Positions 52,515-61,543 of a DNA stretch of 64,000 nt are shown in pieces. Below the pieces are notes generated by a model. It searched no databases. It had not been told where the DNA came from and saw nothing but the letters and a program-made list of their open reading frames with translations. This DNA is from Streptomyces barringtoniae (GTDB lineage: Bacteria; Actinomycetota; Actinomycetes; Streptomycetales; Streptomycetaceae), in contig NZ_JAJHNP010000002.1 of the NCBI RefSeq assembly GCF_020819595.1, positions 372,001 to 436,000 of the forward strand, written 5' to 3'. The number at the start of each line of letters is the position of its first letter. Position 1 is the first letter of the stretch. Position numbers and translations under genes: made by a program.

Positions 52515-53219
52515 TCAGCGGCTCGTGTCGGCGTCACCTTCGTCATTCGGAGGGTCTCCCTGTCTCCTGCCGCCCGGAGGGGAGCCGTCCCCGTGCTCTT
52601 CCAGCAGCTCGAGAAGCGCGGCGTCCGCTCTCCTCTGATCTTCCTTCGTCAGCTCGACCGGTGCGTTGTTGTAGACGGTGTAGCGATCTGGATCGATGAT
52701 GTTGGCGGCCCTCAAGCTGAACGTCAGCAGGGGGCGCCAACCCTTGCGGTGGCCGACCCGAACTTGGAGCTGGGCCTTGTAGTCACGGGCCTCCGGGAGG
52801 AATCCGGAAAACGGTGCCTCGAACTCGAGGAAGAGTTGTTGCGCTTCTCTGCCGGGCACGACGAATCCGGCGGGCAGCTTCGTCTCCTCGTCCGGCCCCG
52901 GTTGGAGCCGGGACGTGGAGGACACCCACAGGAGCGGCAGATGAGAGGCGGGCTCATCGGGGAAGGTCAGGATGAGGTCCTGCACGACGATCGGTTTGGG
53001 ACCGGTGTTGTGCAGGACGAGCGGCAGTCTTAGGCGTGCCGTGGAACCGTGGACGATCGCCGCGAAGGAATGAGGTTCCCACGCCTTCAAGCGTCCCTGT
53101 CGGGCGTTGAGCCACCAGAACGACGCGACGGTGAAGAGCAGTGCGCAGACTGATACCACACTGGCGCCGGTAAGCGATGAGGACGCGATCTCATCCGCCG
53201 CGACCATCAGCGGAACCAC
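52515..53219 (-). CDS. Hypothetical single-pass membrane protein
   Basis: The 234-residue protein has one N-terminal helix (residues 16-36, TGASVVSVCALLFTVASFWWL) and a beta-rich domain from residue 50 to 175 (LRLPLVLHNTGPKPIVVQDLILTFPDE, LEFEAPFSGFLPEARDYKAQLQVRVGH) that resembles an immunoglobulin-like or large-sensing domain. The C-terminus is acidic. No family is recognised. GTG 53219 is the longest start; an ATG four codons in is possible. Confidence 0.6.
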   Translation of the reverse strand: MVPLMVAADEIASSSLTGASVVSVCALLFTVASFWWLNARQGRLKAWEPHSFAAIVHGSTARLRLPLVLHNTGPKPIVVQDLILTFPDEPASHLPLLWVSSTSRLQPGPDEETKLPAGFVVPGREAQQLFLEFEAPFSGFLPEARDYKAQLQVRVGHRKGWRPLLTFSLRAANIIDPDRYTVYNNAPVELTKEDQRRADAALLELLEEHGDGSPPGGRRQGDPPNDEGDADTSR

Positions 53220-53291
53220 AGAGTCAGTCTGCCAGCTCCGCCGTGGGCTCGCTAACAGGACGAGTGGCCGCCGACAGTCTCCCGGAACGGG

Positions 53292-53639
53292 TCAGAGGCC
53301 GGCGAGGAGTACGAGATACCAGGCGACCAGGGCCGCGCATGTCACCGCGGGGAGGAGCTTGGTCAGCCCGTCGCCCTTGCGTACGTGCGTCGTCACGGCA
53401 CCGGCGAGCAGCATCAGCAGCCCGATACCGGCCAGGCCGCCGCACAGCGGTACGACCGGGCCGAGGGCCACGCCGATGGCGCCCGCCAGCTCCAGCCCGC
53501 CGATGACCCGGTAGGCCGCAGTGGTGAAGCCGGCGTGGGCGGCCAGCTCGGGCATCGGACCCAGGGCCAGGATCTTGGCCGCGCCCAGCAGGGCGAAGAT
53601 CAACGCGATGAGACAGGTCAGCGAGGCGGAGAGGATCAC
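53292..53639 (-). CDS. DoxX-family membrane protein
   Basis: This 115-residue protein has four hydrophobic helices and the DoxX signature GFTTAAYRVIGGLELAGAIGVALG. DoxX-like proteins are integral membrane subunits or antioxidants linked to quinones. The GTG start overlaps the stop of acetoacetyl-CoA synthetase as GTGA, so it is the last gene of the coupled catabolic operon. Confidence 0.85.
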   Translation of the reverse strand: MILSASLTCLIALIFALLGAAKILALGPMPELAAHAGFTTAAYRVIGGLELAGAIGVALGPVVPLCGGLAGIGLLMLLAGAVTTHVRKGDGLTKLLPAVTCAALVAWYLVLLAGL

Positions 53640-55669
53640 GAGACGCCCTCGGGGGTGTGCGGACAAGGGGCCTGGCGGCGTTCGGCTCCCAGGCCGGCGA
53701 AGTAGGCGATCAGGTCGGGGTTGTCGACCGCGGAGGGATTGAGGACCTGCTCGGCGGGTGCGCCCTGAAGGAGGCGCTTGACCGGGACCTCGAGTTTCTT
53801 GCCGGTCTTCGTGTGCGGGATGGCCGGCACGGCGAGGATCTCGTCGGGGACGTGGCGGGGTGAGGCGCCGGTGCGGATCGCGTCGCGGATCTTCTCGCGC
53901 AAGGAGTCGTCCAACTCGCTCCCGTCGGCGAGGACCACGAAGAGCGGCATCCAGTAGCCGCCGTCGGGTTCCTCCGCACCGATGACGAGGGCCTCGGCGA
54001 TCTCGGGGAGGCGTTCGACGATGTCGTGGATGTCGACGCTGCCCAGGCGTACGCCGTTGCGGTTGAGCGTGGCGTCGGAGCGGCCGTGCACGATCACCGA
54101 GCCGTGGGAGGTGAGAGTGATCCAGTCCCCGTGCCGCCACACGCCCGGATAGGCGCCGAAGTAGGCGTCGCGGTAGCGGCAGCCGTCAGGGTCGTTCCAG
54201 AAGTACAGCGGCATCGACGGCATGGGGCGGGTGACGACCAGTTCGCCGACCTGGTCGACGACCGGCCGGCCCGCGCCGTCGTACGCCGCCAGCGCCACGC
54301 CGAGGTTGGGGGCCGACAGTTCACCCGCCCACACCGGGGTGGTGGGGGCGCTGCCGGCGAAGCCGGAGACGACGTCCGTGCCGCCGCTGGTGGAGGCCAG
54401 CTGGACGCCTGCGCCGACGTGGTCGCGGACCCAGGGGTAGGCGGAGGCGGGCAGGGCGGAGCCGGTGCAGCCGATGACGCGGATCGCCGACAGGTCGTGC
54501 ACGGCGGGGTCGACGCCGAGCTTGGCCATGGCCAGCAGGTACTGGGGACTGGTGCCGAAGACGGTGACCTTGTGGCGGGCCGCCAGTTCCCACAGGACGT
54601 CCGGGCGCGCCACCGGCGCAGGGCTGCCGTCGTAGGTGCAGGTGGCGGCACCGGTCAGCAGGGTGGAGACGACCAGGTTCCACATCATCCAGTGGGTAGT
54701 GGTGTACCACAGCAAGCGGTCTCCGACGCCCAGGTCGCAGTGCAGGCCGAGGATCTTGAGGTGTTCCAGCAGGACGCCTCCGTGACCGTGGACGATGCCT
54801 TTGGGTAGCCCGGTGGTGCCGGAGGAGAAGACGATCCACAGCGGGTGGTCGAACGGCACCGGAGTGATGGTGAGGTACTCGGTGCGGCCGGCCGCGTCCT
54901 CCCAGGGAACCGTCAGCCTCGCGGCCGGGGTCGCGGGCCACGCGAGGCCCAGGTGATCCACGAGGATCCTGGCCTTGAGCGTGGGAAGGGCGGCGGCGAG
55001 GTCGAGGGAGGCTGCGCGGCGGTCGTGGCGGGTGCCGTTGAAGAGGTAGCCGTCCGCGGTGATGAGCACGCTCGGTTCGAGTTGGGCGAAGCGGTCGGCG
55101 GCGGCCTTGGGTGCGTAGTCCTGGCCGCACACCGACCACACCGCGCCGAGGCTGGCCGTGGCGAGGAAGGCGATGACGGCGTGGGGGGTGTTGGGCAGGT
55201 AGCCGACCACCCTGTCGCCGGGTCCGACGCCCAGGTCGCGCAGTGTGGCGGCGACGGAGGCGACCTGGGCGCGCAGCTGTCGTCCCGTGATCTCGTAGGC
55301 GGCTCCGGTCTCGTCCAGCGCGGTGATCGCGGGTGCGTCCGGGTGCAGGTTGCGCAGGGCGTGGTGGGCGTAGTTGAGGGTGGCGCCGGGGAACCAGCGG
55401 GCGCCGGGCATGGTCTCCTCGGCCAGCACTCGCTCGTACGGTGTGGCGGCGTCGATGTCGAAGTACTCCCACACCGCGGCCCAGAAGCCTTCCAGGTCGG
55501 TGACGGACCAGTGGTGCATGGCCTGGTAGTCGGTGGGGTCCTGGATGCCGTCGGCGCCCTGGTGTCGGGCGGCCCAGCGGGCGAAGTCCGCGATGCGGCT
55601 GCCGGCGGCCGCTTGGAGGTCGGGCGGAAGGAAGGGCTCCGGGCAAGGCGTGGCGTGCGGGGTGGTCAT
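53636..55669 (-). CDS. aacS: Acetoacetyl-CoA synthetase
   Basis: This 677-residue ANL-superfamily enzyme shows AMP-binding motifs VFSSGTTGLPKGIVHGHGG near residue 276, TSTSGGTDVVSGF and RSDATLNRNGVRLGSVDI near residue 500. The N-terminal FWAAVWEYFDI and the catalytic-loop lysine region TKTGKKLEVPVKRLL are typical of AacS. It converts acetoacetate to acetoacetyl-CoA with ATP. The ATG at 55667-55669 has GAGGAA 9 nt upstream; 16 nt separate it from the hydroxylase stop. Presence next to a fumarylacetoacetate-hydrolase-family gene suggests the pathway yields acetoacetate. Confidence 0.93.
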   Translation of the reverse strand: MTTPHATPCPEPFLPPDLQAAAGSRIADFARWAARHQGADGIQDPTDYQAMHHWSVTDLEGFWAAVWEYFDIDAATPYERVLAEETMPGARWFPGATLNYAHHALRNLHPDAPAITALDETGAAYEITGRQLRAQVASVAATLRDLGVGPGDRVVGYLPNTPHAVIAFLATASLGAVWSVCGQDYAPKAAADRFAQLEPSVLITADGYLFNGTRHDRRAASLDLAAALPTLKARILVDHLGLAWPATPAARLTVPWEDAAGRTEYLTITPVPFDHPLWIVFSSGTTGLPKGIVHGHGGVLLEHLKILGLHCDLGVGDRLLWYTTTHWMMWNLVVSTLLTGAATCTYDGSPAPVARPDVLWELAARHKVTVFGTSPQYLLAMAKLGVDPAVHDLSAIRVIGCTGSALPASAYPWVRDHVGAGVQLASTSGGTDVVSGFAGSAPTTPVWAGELSAPNLGVALAAYDGAGRPVVDQVGELVVTRPMPSMPLYFWNDPDGCRYRDAYFGAYPGVWRHGDWITLTSHGSVIVHGRSDATLNRNGVRLGSVDIHDIVERLPEIAEALVIGAEEPDGGYWMPLFVVLADGSELDDSLREKIRDAIRTGASPRHVPDEILAVPAIPHTKTGKKLEVPVKRLLQGAPAEQVLNPSAVDNPDLIAYFAGLGAERRQAPCPHTPEGVS

Positions 55670-55685
55670 GGTCTGGTGTTCCTCG

Positions 55686-57305
55686 TCAGCGTGCGGGCGG
55701 GGCTTCGGCGGGGCGGCGGGCCGTGTGCAGTAGGGGAGCCCAGGCGGTGGCGTCGGTGAAGTGGCCGGTGCCGGTGGGGACGGTGTCCAGTACGACGCGG
55801 TCGGGGCGCAGCAGGGCGGCGTCGGCACGGCCGCGTGCCAGCCAGGCGGCCAGGGTGCCGTCGTCGCCCAGGTCGCCGACATGGATCACGGATGCGCCCA
55901 GGGCCGTGGCCACACCCGTCATCCGTGCCGTGGGCGGCACGGCGGTCAGCACGGCGAAGGAGTCCCCGAGGATGTCGTCGAGGCGCTCTCGCGTGCCGTC
56001 GTACAGCACCCAGGGCTGTGGGCAGAAGGTGCCGGCCAGTGAACGGCCGGTCAGCCGGGGGCGGCGTCGTACGAGCGGGCTGGCGGTCAGCGCGGGGCTG
56101 AGATCGCGGCTCACCGCCGCGGTCACGCCGGGGATGCGGCAGGCCGCGCCCACCACAGCTCGGCGGATGGCCGCACCGCGGTCCTGTCCGCCGGTCATGG
56201 CCCAGCCGACGGCGACCGCGACACGGATCACGTGGCGGGCGTGCGGCTTGCGCTCCCGCTGGTAGGTGTCCAGCAGTCGGTCGTCCGCGCCCTGTTGCAG
56301 AACGCGGGCGAGTTTCCAGGTGAGGTTGTGGGCGTCGCGCAGGCCGGAGCACAGACCCTGCCCGACGAAGGGCGGGGTCAGGTGGGCGGCGTCGCCCAGC
56401 AGGTAGACACGCCCCCTGCGCCACCGGTCGGCGAGACGGGCCTGGAAGGTGTACTGCGCCTGCCGTATCACCTCGAAGTCGTCGCTCTGCGAGGCCGGCA
56501 GGTCCACCCAGGGGGCGACCAGCTCGCGCAGGCGCTCCCATCCGTCCGGGCCCTGCAGGTTCTGGTCGTCGGCCAGCCGGAACTCCCAGCGGTAGCGGTC
56601 CTCGCTGATGCGCATGAAGGTGGCCGGCCGGGTGGGGCAGCAGATCTGCTCGGCGCCTTCCCAGGTCCGCACCGGGCGGCTGGTGCGCACGTCGATGACC
56701 CGCCAGCTCTCCTGGAAGTGCAGGTCCTCCCAGGCGGCGCCGATGGCGTCACGGGTGAGGCTGCCCGCACCGTCGCAGCCGAGGACGGCATCGGCCCACA
56801 GGTGCTCCTCCTCGTCACTGCCGCCGCGCCGGAAGGTGACCCGGACGGGACCCGTCGGATCGTCGGGTGCGTCGGTGTTCGGCGTGCCGGACTCGGTGAC
56901 GGACACGACCTCCACCCCGCTCCACAGCTCGCACTCGGGGCGGCGCGCCAGGGCGTCGCGCAACAGACGTTCCAGGTCGGGCTGGTTGAACATGCTCAGC
57001 TGGGGGAAGCCGTGGTGTCCGTGCATGGACCGCGGGAACTCGCTGATCACGCGGCGTCGGGCGTCCAGCAGCCGTAGCCCGGGAGCCGGCCGGGCGATGG
57101 CGGCGAACTCCTCGTGCACGCCGACGCTCTGCAGGATCCTGCGGACCTCGTCGTCCACGACGACAGCACGCGGCAGGGGGTAGATGTCCCGGTGGCGTTC
57201 GAGGAGCAGGCTGGGCACTCCGTGCCGGGCGAGCAGGAGCGCGGCCGTGACTCCGACGGGTCCCGCCCCGATGATCACCACCGGTCTGCGGGTGGTGGCG
57301 CTCAC
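55686..57305 (-). CDS. FAD-dependent aromatic hydroxylase (MhpA-like)
   Basis: The 539-residue protein is a class A flavoprotein monooxygenase. It has the FAD dinucleotide motif VIIGAGPVGVTAALLLARHG at the N-terminus, the DG motif ADAVLGCDGAGSLTR near residue 175, and LLGDAAHLTPPFVGQGLCSGLRDAHNL near residue 300. Closest in layout to 3-(3-hydroxyphenyl)propionate hydroxylase MhpA and resorcinol-type hydroxylases. It adds a hydroxyl to an aromatic ring using NAD(P)H and O2. The GTG at 57305 overlaps the stop of the preceding gene by 4 nt. Confidence 0.92.
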   Translation of the reverse strand: MSATTRRPVVIIGAGPVGVTAALLLARHGVPSLLLERHRDIYPLPRAVVVDDEVRRILQSVGVHEEFAAIARPAPGLRLLDARRRVISEFPRSMHGHHGFPQLSMFNQPDLERLLRDALARRPECELWSGVEVVSVTESGTPNTDAPDDPTGPVRVTFRRGGSDEEEHLWADAVLGCDGAGSLTRDAIGAAWEDLHFQESWRVIDVRTSRPVRTWEGAEQICCPTRPATFMRISEDRYRWEFRLADDQNLQGPDGWERLRELVAPWVDLPASQSDDFEVIRQAQYTFQARLADRWRRGRVYLLGDAAHLTPPFVGQGLCSGLRDAHNLTWKLARVLQQGADDRLLDTYQRERKPHARHVIRVAVAVGWAMTGGQDRGAAIRRAVVGAACRIPGVTAAVSRDLSPALTASPLVRRRPRLTGRSLAGTFCPQPWVLYDGTRERLDDILGDSFAVLTAVPPTARMTGVATALGASVIHVGDLGDDGTLAAWLARGRADAALLRPDRVVLDTVPTGTGHFTDATAWAPLLHTARRPAEAPPAR

Positions 57306-58240
57306 GTCGCGTCCGCCACAGCGGTCCGCTGCTCGCCCAGGTCGATCCGCCCGTCGGGGGTGGCGATCGAGGCGGTGACGAGGTCACCGTCGCGCAGATA
57401 CCGGGGGTTCTTGGCCTGGCCGTTGAAGAACGCCTTCCACTTCAGCGCGGGCGGCAGCAGCGCGGCGATCTTCTCGACCGGCTTGGGCGGGGCTTTCAGG
57501 GCCGTGCCGCCAGGAGTGCCGGTGAGCAGCAGGTCGCCCGGGTCGAGGGTCTGGAAGCGGGCCAGCAGGGTGAGCGCCTGCGCGGGCCGCACGATCATGT
57601 CGGCGAGAGTGCGGTCCTGGCGCGTTACGCCGTTGACCGACAGCCGAAGCCGCAGGTCGATCAGACGGGCGAAGTCCTCGGGCTCCAGCAGGGCCAGATA
57701 CGGCCCCGTCGGGGTGAAGGTCGGGTAGGACTTGCTCTCGTAGAACTGGGTCTTGGTCAGCTGGACGTCGCGGGCGCTGACGTCGTTGGTGAGGACGAGC
57801 CCGGCGACGTAGTGCGGCAGGTCCGTCTCCTCGACGACGGTGCCCACCGGCAGGGTTGCGCCCATGACGAGGCCGAGTTCCACCTCGTAGTCGAGGAACT
57901 TCACGTGCGCGGGGCGGACGATCGTGTCGTGGGGCCCGCTGACCGAGCCGGACGCCTTGCGGAAGAAGGTGGGCGGGATGTCACCGGTGAATCCCGAGTC
58001 CTTGGCGTGGCTGCGGTAGTTGACCATCTGGGCCACCACCCGGCAGGGGGTGGTGACCGGGGGCAGCGCTACCAGATCGGCGACGGGCGTGCCGATCTCG
58101 CCGGAGGCGGCGGCCTCCCGGACGGCGGCCCGGTCGGCGAGCAGTTCGGCGGTGGTGACCGCCTCGGTCTCGATGCGGACGGCCCGCTCGTCGCGGACGA
58201 CCCACCAGCCGTCGGGGGTGCGCAGCACGTTGGTGCTCAT
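57302..58240 (-). CDS. Fumarylacetoacetate hydrolase family protein
   Basis: The 312-residue protein has the FAH C-terminal domain with metal-binding glutamates in FLDYEVELGLVMG near residue 120 and in the ENDVSARDVQ-type segment (LVLTNDVSARDVQL), followed by LLTGTPGGTALKAPP. FAH-family enzymes hydrolyse C-C bonds of diketo acids, as in meta-cleavage pathways and tyrosine catabolism. Its start overlaps the dioxygenase stop as ATGA, so it acts directly after ring cleavage. Confidence 0.92.
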   Translation of the reverse strand: MSTNVLRTPDGWWVVRDERAVRIETEAVTTAELLADRAAVREAAASGEIGTPVADLVALPPVTTPCRVVAQMVNYRSHAKDSGFTGDIPPTFFRKASGSVSGPHDTIVRPAHVKFLDYEVELGLVMGATLPVGTVVEETDLPHYVAGLVLTNDVSARDVQLTKTQFYESKSYPTFTPTGPYLALLEPEDFARLIDLRLRLSVNGVTRQDRTLADMIVRPAQALTLLARFQTLDPGDLLLTGTPGGTALKAPPKPVEKIAALLPPALKWKAFFNGQAKNPRYLRDGDLVTASIATPDGRIDLGEQRTAVADAT

Positions 58241-59382
58241 GAGCTCATCGCTTTCATCAGGCCCAGCAGGCGTGCGGGGTCGAGTTCGTTGTCGCCGCGC
58301 AGGGCCGTCATGACCTCGCGGAGCTTGGCGGGGGAGGGGCTGGCGCCCAGGAAGTCGCGGGTGACGGGCGGCCCCCACTGGGCCAGGCCGCTCGCCGACA
58401 TCGGCGCCCAGCCGGGTTCGAGGTCGCAGGAGAACAGGTCGCCGTCGGCGAAGTGCTCCAGCATGAAGCGGTCGGGGTCGCGCCAGTAGTCGAAGAGCTG
58501 GCTGCCCTGGATGTGCCGGCCGATCCCCCAGCTGCGCCGGTAGCCGCGCTCGGCCAGGTACTCCCCACCGGCCGCGATCGAGTCGAGGTCGGTGACCTGG
58601 TAGGCGGAGTGGACGTAGCCGGTACCGGGCCCCAGGTGCAGGGCGAGAGTGTGGTGGTCCACGGGCAGGCTGCCCTGGTCGCAGCGGATGAACGCCATGG
58701 TCGGCCCGCGCCCGCGCTGCCCGTCCAGGAACAGGAAGTCGGACACGATCATCCCGAGGGTGTCCAGATACCAGTTCAGGGCCCGCATGAACACCCGTGT
58801 CTCCAGCACCACGTGCCCGAGGCGCTGTATACGCGACGGCTCGCGGGGCGGCCGCTGGGTGGCGTTCGTACGGCGGTGCTCGGTACCGGTGTTGAGGATC
58901 AGCGGCTGCTGCTCGGGCAGCGCGGGCAGCTGCTCGGCGCAGTGCACGACCCGGACCGGGAAGCCGGAGGGATCGAGCAGGGTGACCGACTGTCCGCCGC
59001 CGGGTACGTCGATGTCCCGGACGGTATTGCCGGTGGCTGCGGCCAGCCGGTCGAGATCGGCGCGCTCCGCCGCGCGGAACGCCGGCCCGGCGAAGCGGGA
59101 CGCCTGCCCATGGCGGATGACCATGCACGGGGAGCCCGCGAAGGTGCCGCGCAGCCACAGTTCCCGCTCGGTGCGCGCGGCGATGGCGAACCCGAAGTCG
59201 CGGGCGAACACCTCGGCCCGGTCCAGGTCCGGCTTCTCGAACTCCAGCCAGGCCAGGTCGGCCACCTTGATGACGGGGTTTCTCGCTCGTCCGGGGTGTT
59301 CACCGCGTAGGGCGCCCAGCTCGCTGTGGAGATCTTGGTGGGGCGTCTGCAGATCGGCCCTGTTAACGGGGGTGTGGGACAT
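58237..59382 (-). CDS. Type I extradiol (VOC-fold) ring-cleavage dioxygenase
   Basis: The 381-residue protein has two VOC-fold halves. Iron ligands are expected at His190 (RLGHVVLET), His243/244 (VDHHTLAL) and Glu309 (FMLEHF) in the C-terminal half, the order known for BphC/catechol 2,3-dioxygenase. It would open a catechol ring next to the hydroxyls. GGAGGGC lies just upstream of the ATG at 59380-59382. It is the first gene of the catabolic operon and is divergent from a TetR gene. Confidence 0.9.
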   Translation of the reverse strand: MSHTPVNRADLQTPHQDLHSELGALRGEHPGRARNPVIKVADLAWLEFEKPDLDRAEVFARDFGFAIAARTERELWLRGTFAGSPCMVIRHGQASRFAGPAFRAAERADLDRLAAATGNTVRDIDVPGGGQSVTLLDPSGFPVRVVHCAEQLPALPEQQPLILNTGTEHRRTNATQRPPREPSRIQRLGHVVLETRVFMRALNWYLDTLGMIVSDFLFLDGQRGRGPTMAFIRCDQGSLPVDHHTLALHLGPGTGYVHSAYQVTDLDSIAAGGEYLAERGYRRSWGIGRHIQGSQLFDYWRDPDRFMLEHFADGDLFSCDLEPGWAPMSASGLAQWGPPVTRDFLGASPSPAKLREVMTALRGDNELDPARLLGLMKAMSS

Positions 59383-59409
59383 GGTGCCCTCCAAGCAACA
59401 CTGCCGTAA

Positions 59410-59479
59410 TGAGGAAATCATCAACTTTGCCGTCGCTCATCGTCAATAGAGCAGAGCCAAAGAATTGAGGTAATCATCA
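59410..59479. promoter_or_regulatory. Divergent promoter region with two repeated TetR-type operator sites
   Basis: Two 14-bp sites are almost identical: TGAGGAAATCATCA (59410-59423) and TGAGGTAATCATCA (59466-59479), 56 nt apart. The first overlaps the -10 region of a minus-strand promoter, TTGACG (59446-59441), 18-nt spacer, GATGAT (59422-59417), that serves the dioxygenase operon. The second lies just upstream of the leaderless tetR promoter. Each site is a partial palindrome, TGAnnnnnnnnTCA. Confidence 0.7.
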
Positions 59480-59519
59480 TTCATGGGGGTGTCATCGGCA
59501 CGGTTGTTACACTCGTCGT

Positions 59520-60155
59520 ATGCCGACGTCAGCCCCGCCCCGCAACCGCTTCGAACGGCGCCGCGCCGAGACCCGTCAGGCACTCATCCGTGCGGCGCGG
59601 CAGATCCTCGCGGAGACCGGGGACACCAGCGCCAGCATCCAGGCCATCGCCGAGCGCGCGGACGTCGGTTTCGGCTCCTTCTACAACCACTTCGAGTCCA
59701 AGACGGCACTGTTCGACGCCGCTGTGACGGACGCCCTGGAGGAGTTCGGTCAGGTCATCGACGAGCATGTGGAAGGCATCGACGACTCCGCCGAGCTCGT
59801 CGCTGCGGGTTTCCGCCTCACCGCACGGATGGCGGACTCACACCCCGAACTCATGCGGATCCTGCGCGACCGCGGCCTGGCCCACATCCACTCCGATCGC
59901 GGCCTGTCGCCACGAGCGCTTCGTGACCTGGAACGCGGCATCGCCTCGGGACGCTTCACCGGCACCGATCCCACCATGGCCCTGTCCGCTCTGGGCGGGA
60001 CCCTGCTGTCCCTGGTGGCGCTGAGGCTGGCCCGCCCCGACCTCGACGGCGACGAGGCCGCCTCCGACCTCGCCGCGATGGTCCTGCGCATGCTGGGCCT
60101 CTCCTCGGAGGACGCCCGTGAGGTCACCCGGCGCCCGCTGCCGGGCCTCGACTGA
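59520..60155 (+). CDS. TetR-family regulator of the catabolic operon
   Basis: The 211-residue protein has the TetR helix-turn-helix (residues 15-60, ILAETGDTSASIQAIAERADVGFGSFYNHFESK) and a C-terminal ligand domain. It is divergent from the ring-cleavage operon, sharing a 137-nt control region with two repeated sites, so it is very likely the repressor that responds to the aromatic substrate. TACACT (59508-59513) ends 6 nt before the ATG at 59520, so the gene seems to be leaderless. Confidence 0.93.
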   Translation: MPTSAPPRNRFERRRAETRQALIRAARQILAETGDTSASIQAIAERADVGFGSFYNHFESKTALFDAAVTDALEEFGQVIDEHVEGIDDSAELVAAGFRLTARMADSHPELMRILRDRGLAHIHSDRGLSPRALRDLERGIASGRFTGTDPTMALSALGGTLLSLVALRLARPDLDGDEAASDLAAMVLRMLGLSSEDAREVTRRPLPGLD

Positions 60156-60454
60156 GGAGTCGGTGGGATCTGCGCCGCCGGCCAAGGCGCGGGGGGCCTC
60201 GTACGACGGCACCGTCGCCCTGCAGGCCGGGCCACAGCGAGACACGATGCGGTGGACACCGGTTGCACGGGGCGGCCCCTGCCTGCGGACCGGATCACCT
60301 CCGGTGGCATCCGCCCGGATCCACGCTGCTGTCGCCAGTCGGATCCGTCGTGATATCGGCCAAGGGCCCGCGGCGGTTGCCATGATCATCGACCTCTCAG
60401 TCGGAGCGCCCGCCCCGCTCGGCGGTATGCACGGCGGTGCGGTGGCCCTCCCGT

Positions 60455-60493
60455 GTGCCTCTGGCGGCCGGGCGCCAGTGCCGCCAGAGGCAC
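60455..60493. terminator. Strong hairpin between tetR and the epoxide-hydrolase-like gene
   Basis: A perfect 14-bp stem, GTGCCTCTGGCGGC (60455-60468) with GCCGCCAGAGGCAC (60480-60493), has an 11-nt loop. It lies between convergent transcripts and would terminate both. The rest of the 370-nt gap (60156-60525) holds no gene I can support. Confidence 0.75.
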
Positions 60494-60525
60494 AGCCCAC
60501 GGGCGTGCTTGTCGGGGCGCGCCAG

Positions 60526-61257
60526 TCACCCCTGTGAGCTGGTCCACTGCTCCTCGAGGGCCGCGGCGACCTCGGCCGGTTTCTGGATCGGCGTCCAGTG
60601 GCTGCTGTCGAGCCTCAGGAAACGGGTGGCGCGCACGGAAGCGGCCATCTTCTCGCCGAACTCGATGGGGCAGACTGGGTCGAGCGCCCCCCAGAACACC
60701 AGGGACGGTCCGGCCAGGTTCGCCAGATCCGGTTCCCACTCCGCACCGACCGTCAAGGCGGAACGGTATAGCTTGAGAATGCTGTCGCGCATGGTCTCGT
60801 CCACGCGGCCGGCTGTCTGTTCGGCCAACTCAGCCGGGATCTGGAGATTGTCGGTCAGGTCCCTGGCGAACGCGGCGGCGTCGTACTCCATGGCCCAGCG
60901 GTCGCCCGCGACGGGGTCCTGCCACAGCTTGGCCAGCGGATGCCAGTCGTACTCGGCGCTGACCGGACCGTTGCTGCCGGCCCACGTGCGGATCAGATCC
61001 GGCCGTACGGAAGCCACGCGCGCGGTGAGGAGGCAGCCCCAGTCATGGCCGACCAGGTCGACTGGCTCACCGATTCCTTCCAACCGCTCGATGAGCCAGG
61101 AGACGTATTCCTCCTTGGTGCAGGTGAAGCCCTCGGGCCGCGGCGAACCGAAACCGGGCAGGTCCCAAGCCTCCACGTCGCTGCGGGTCAGATGCTCGCG
61201 CACGCCGTCCCACACATGGTGGGTGTCGGGTACGCCGTGGATCAGAATGGCAGGCAT
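60526..61257 (-). CDS. Alpha/beta hydrolase of epoxide hydrolase/haloalkane dehalogenase type
   Basis: This 243-residue protein starts with AILIHGVPDTHHVWDGV, where HGxP forms the oxyanion region, and has the nucleophile elbow VGHDWGCLLTARV with Asp as nucleophile, as in epoxide hydrolases and dehalogenases. FWGALDPVCPI and DSSHWTPIQKPAEVAAAL supply the acid and histidine. The start at 61255-61257 has GTGGGAG upstream; a longer frame to 61377 is not likely. It may open an epoxide or hydrolyse an ester in the catabolic island. Confidence 0.88.
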   Translation of the reverse strand: MPAILIHGVPDTHHVWDGVREHLTRSDVEAWDLPGFGSPRPEGFTCTKEEYVSWLIERLEGIGEPVDLVGHDWGCLLTARVASVRPDLIRTWAGSNGPVSAEYDWHPLAKLWQDPVAGDRWAMEYDAAAFARDLTDNLQIPAELAEQTAGRVDETMRDSILKLYRSALTVGAEWEPDLANLAGPSLVFWGALDPVCPIEFGEKMAASVRATRFLRLDSSHWTPIQKPAEVAAALEEQWTSSQG

Positions 61258-61543
61258 GAATGAACTCCCACAGGGGGTGAATCTCCGGACAGAAGTGGAG
61301 CGACGACACAGGGAGGAGGGGGAATGGGGACGCCGAGGGCGGCATCGGGTCACCGAGGCGTAACGCTTGAGGACCATTGGCCTGGGCCAAGCACCGTCCC
61401 CTCCGGGCCGGCTGACCGCGCAGGTGGATGGTGAACTGGCCGCAGCGTATGCGTCCGGGGCAGGAGAGTGGACCCTTGGACGCGCCGGCTCTACGCCTGC
61501 CCGAGGGGACCCCAGTGGCCAGGCAGCGTTCCGGGAGTCGCCC

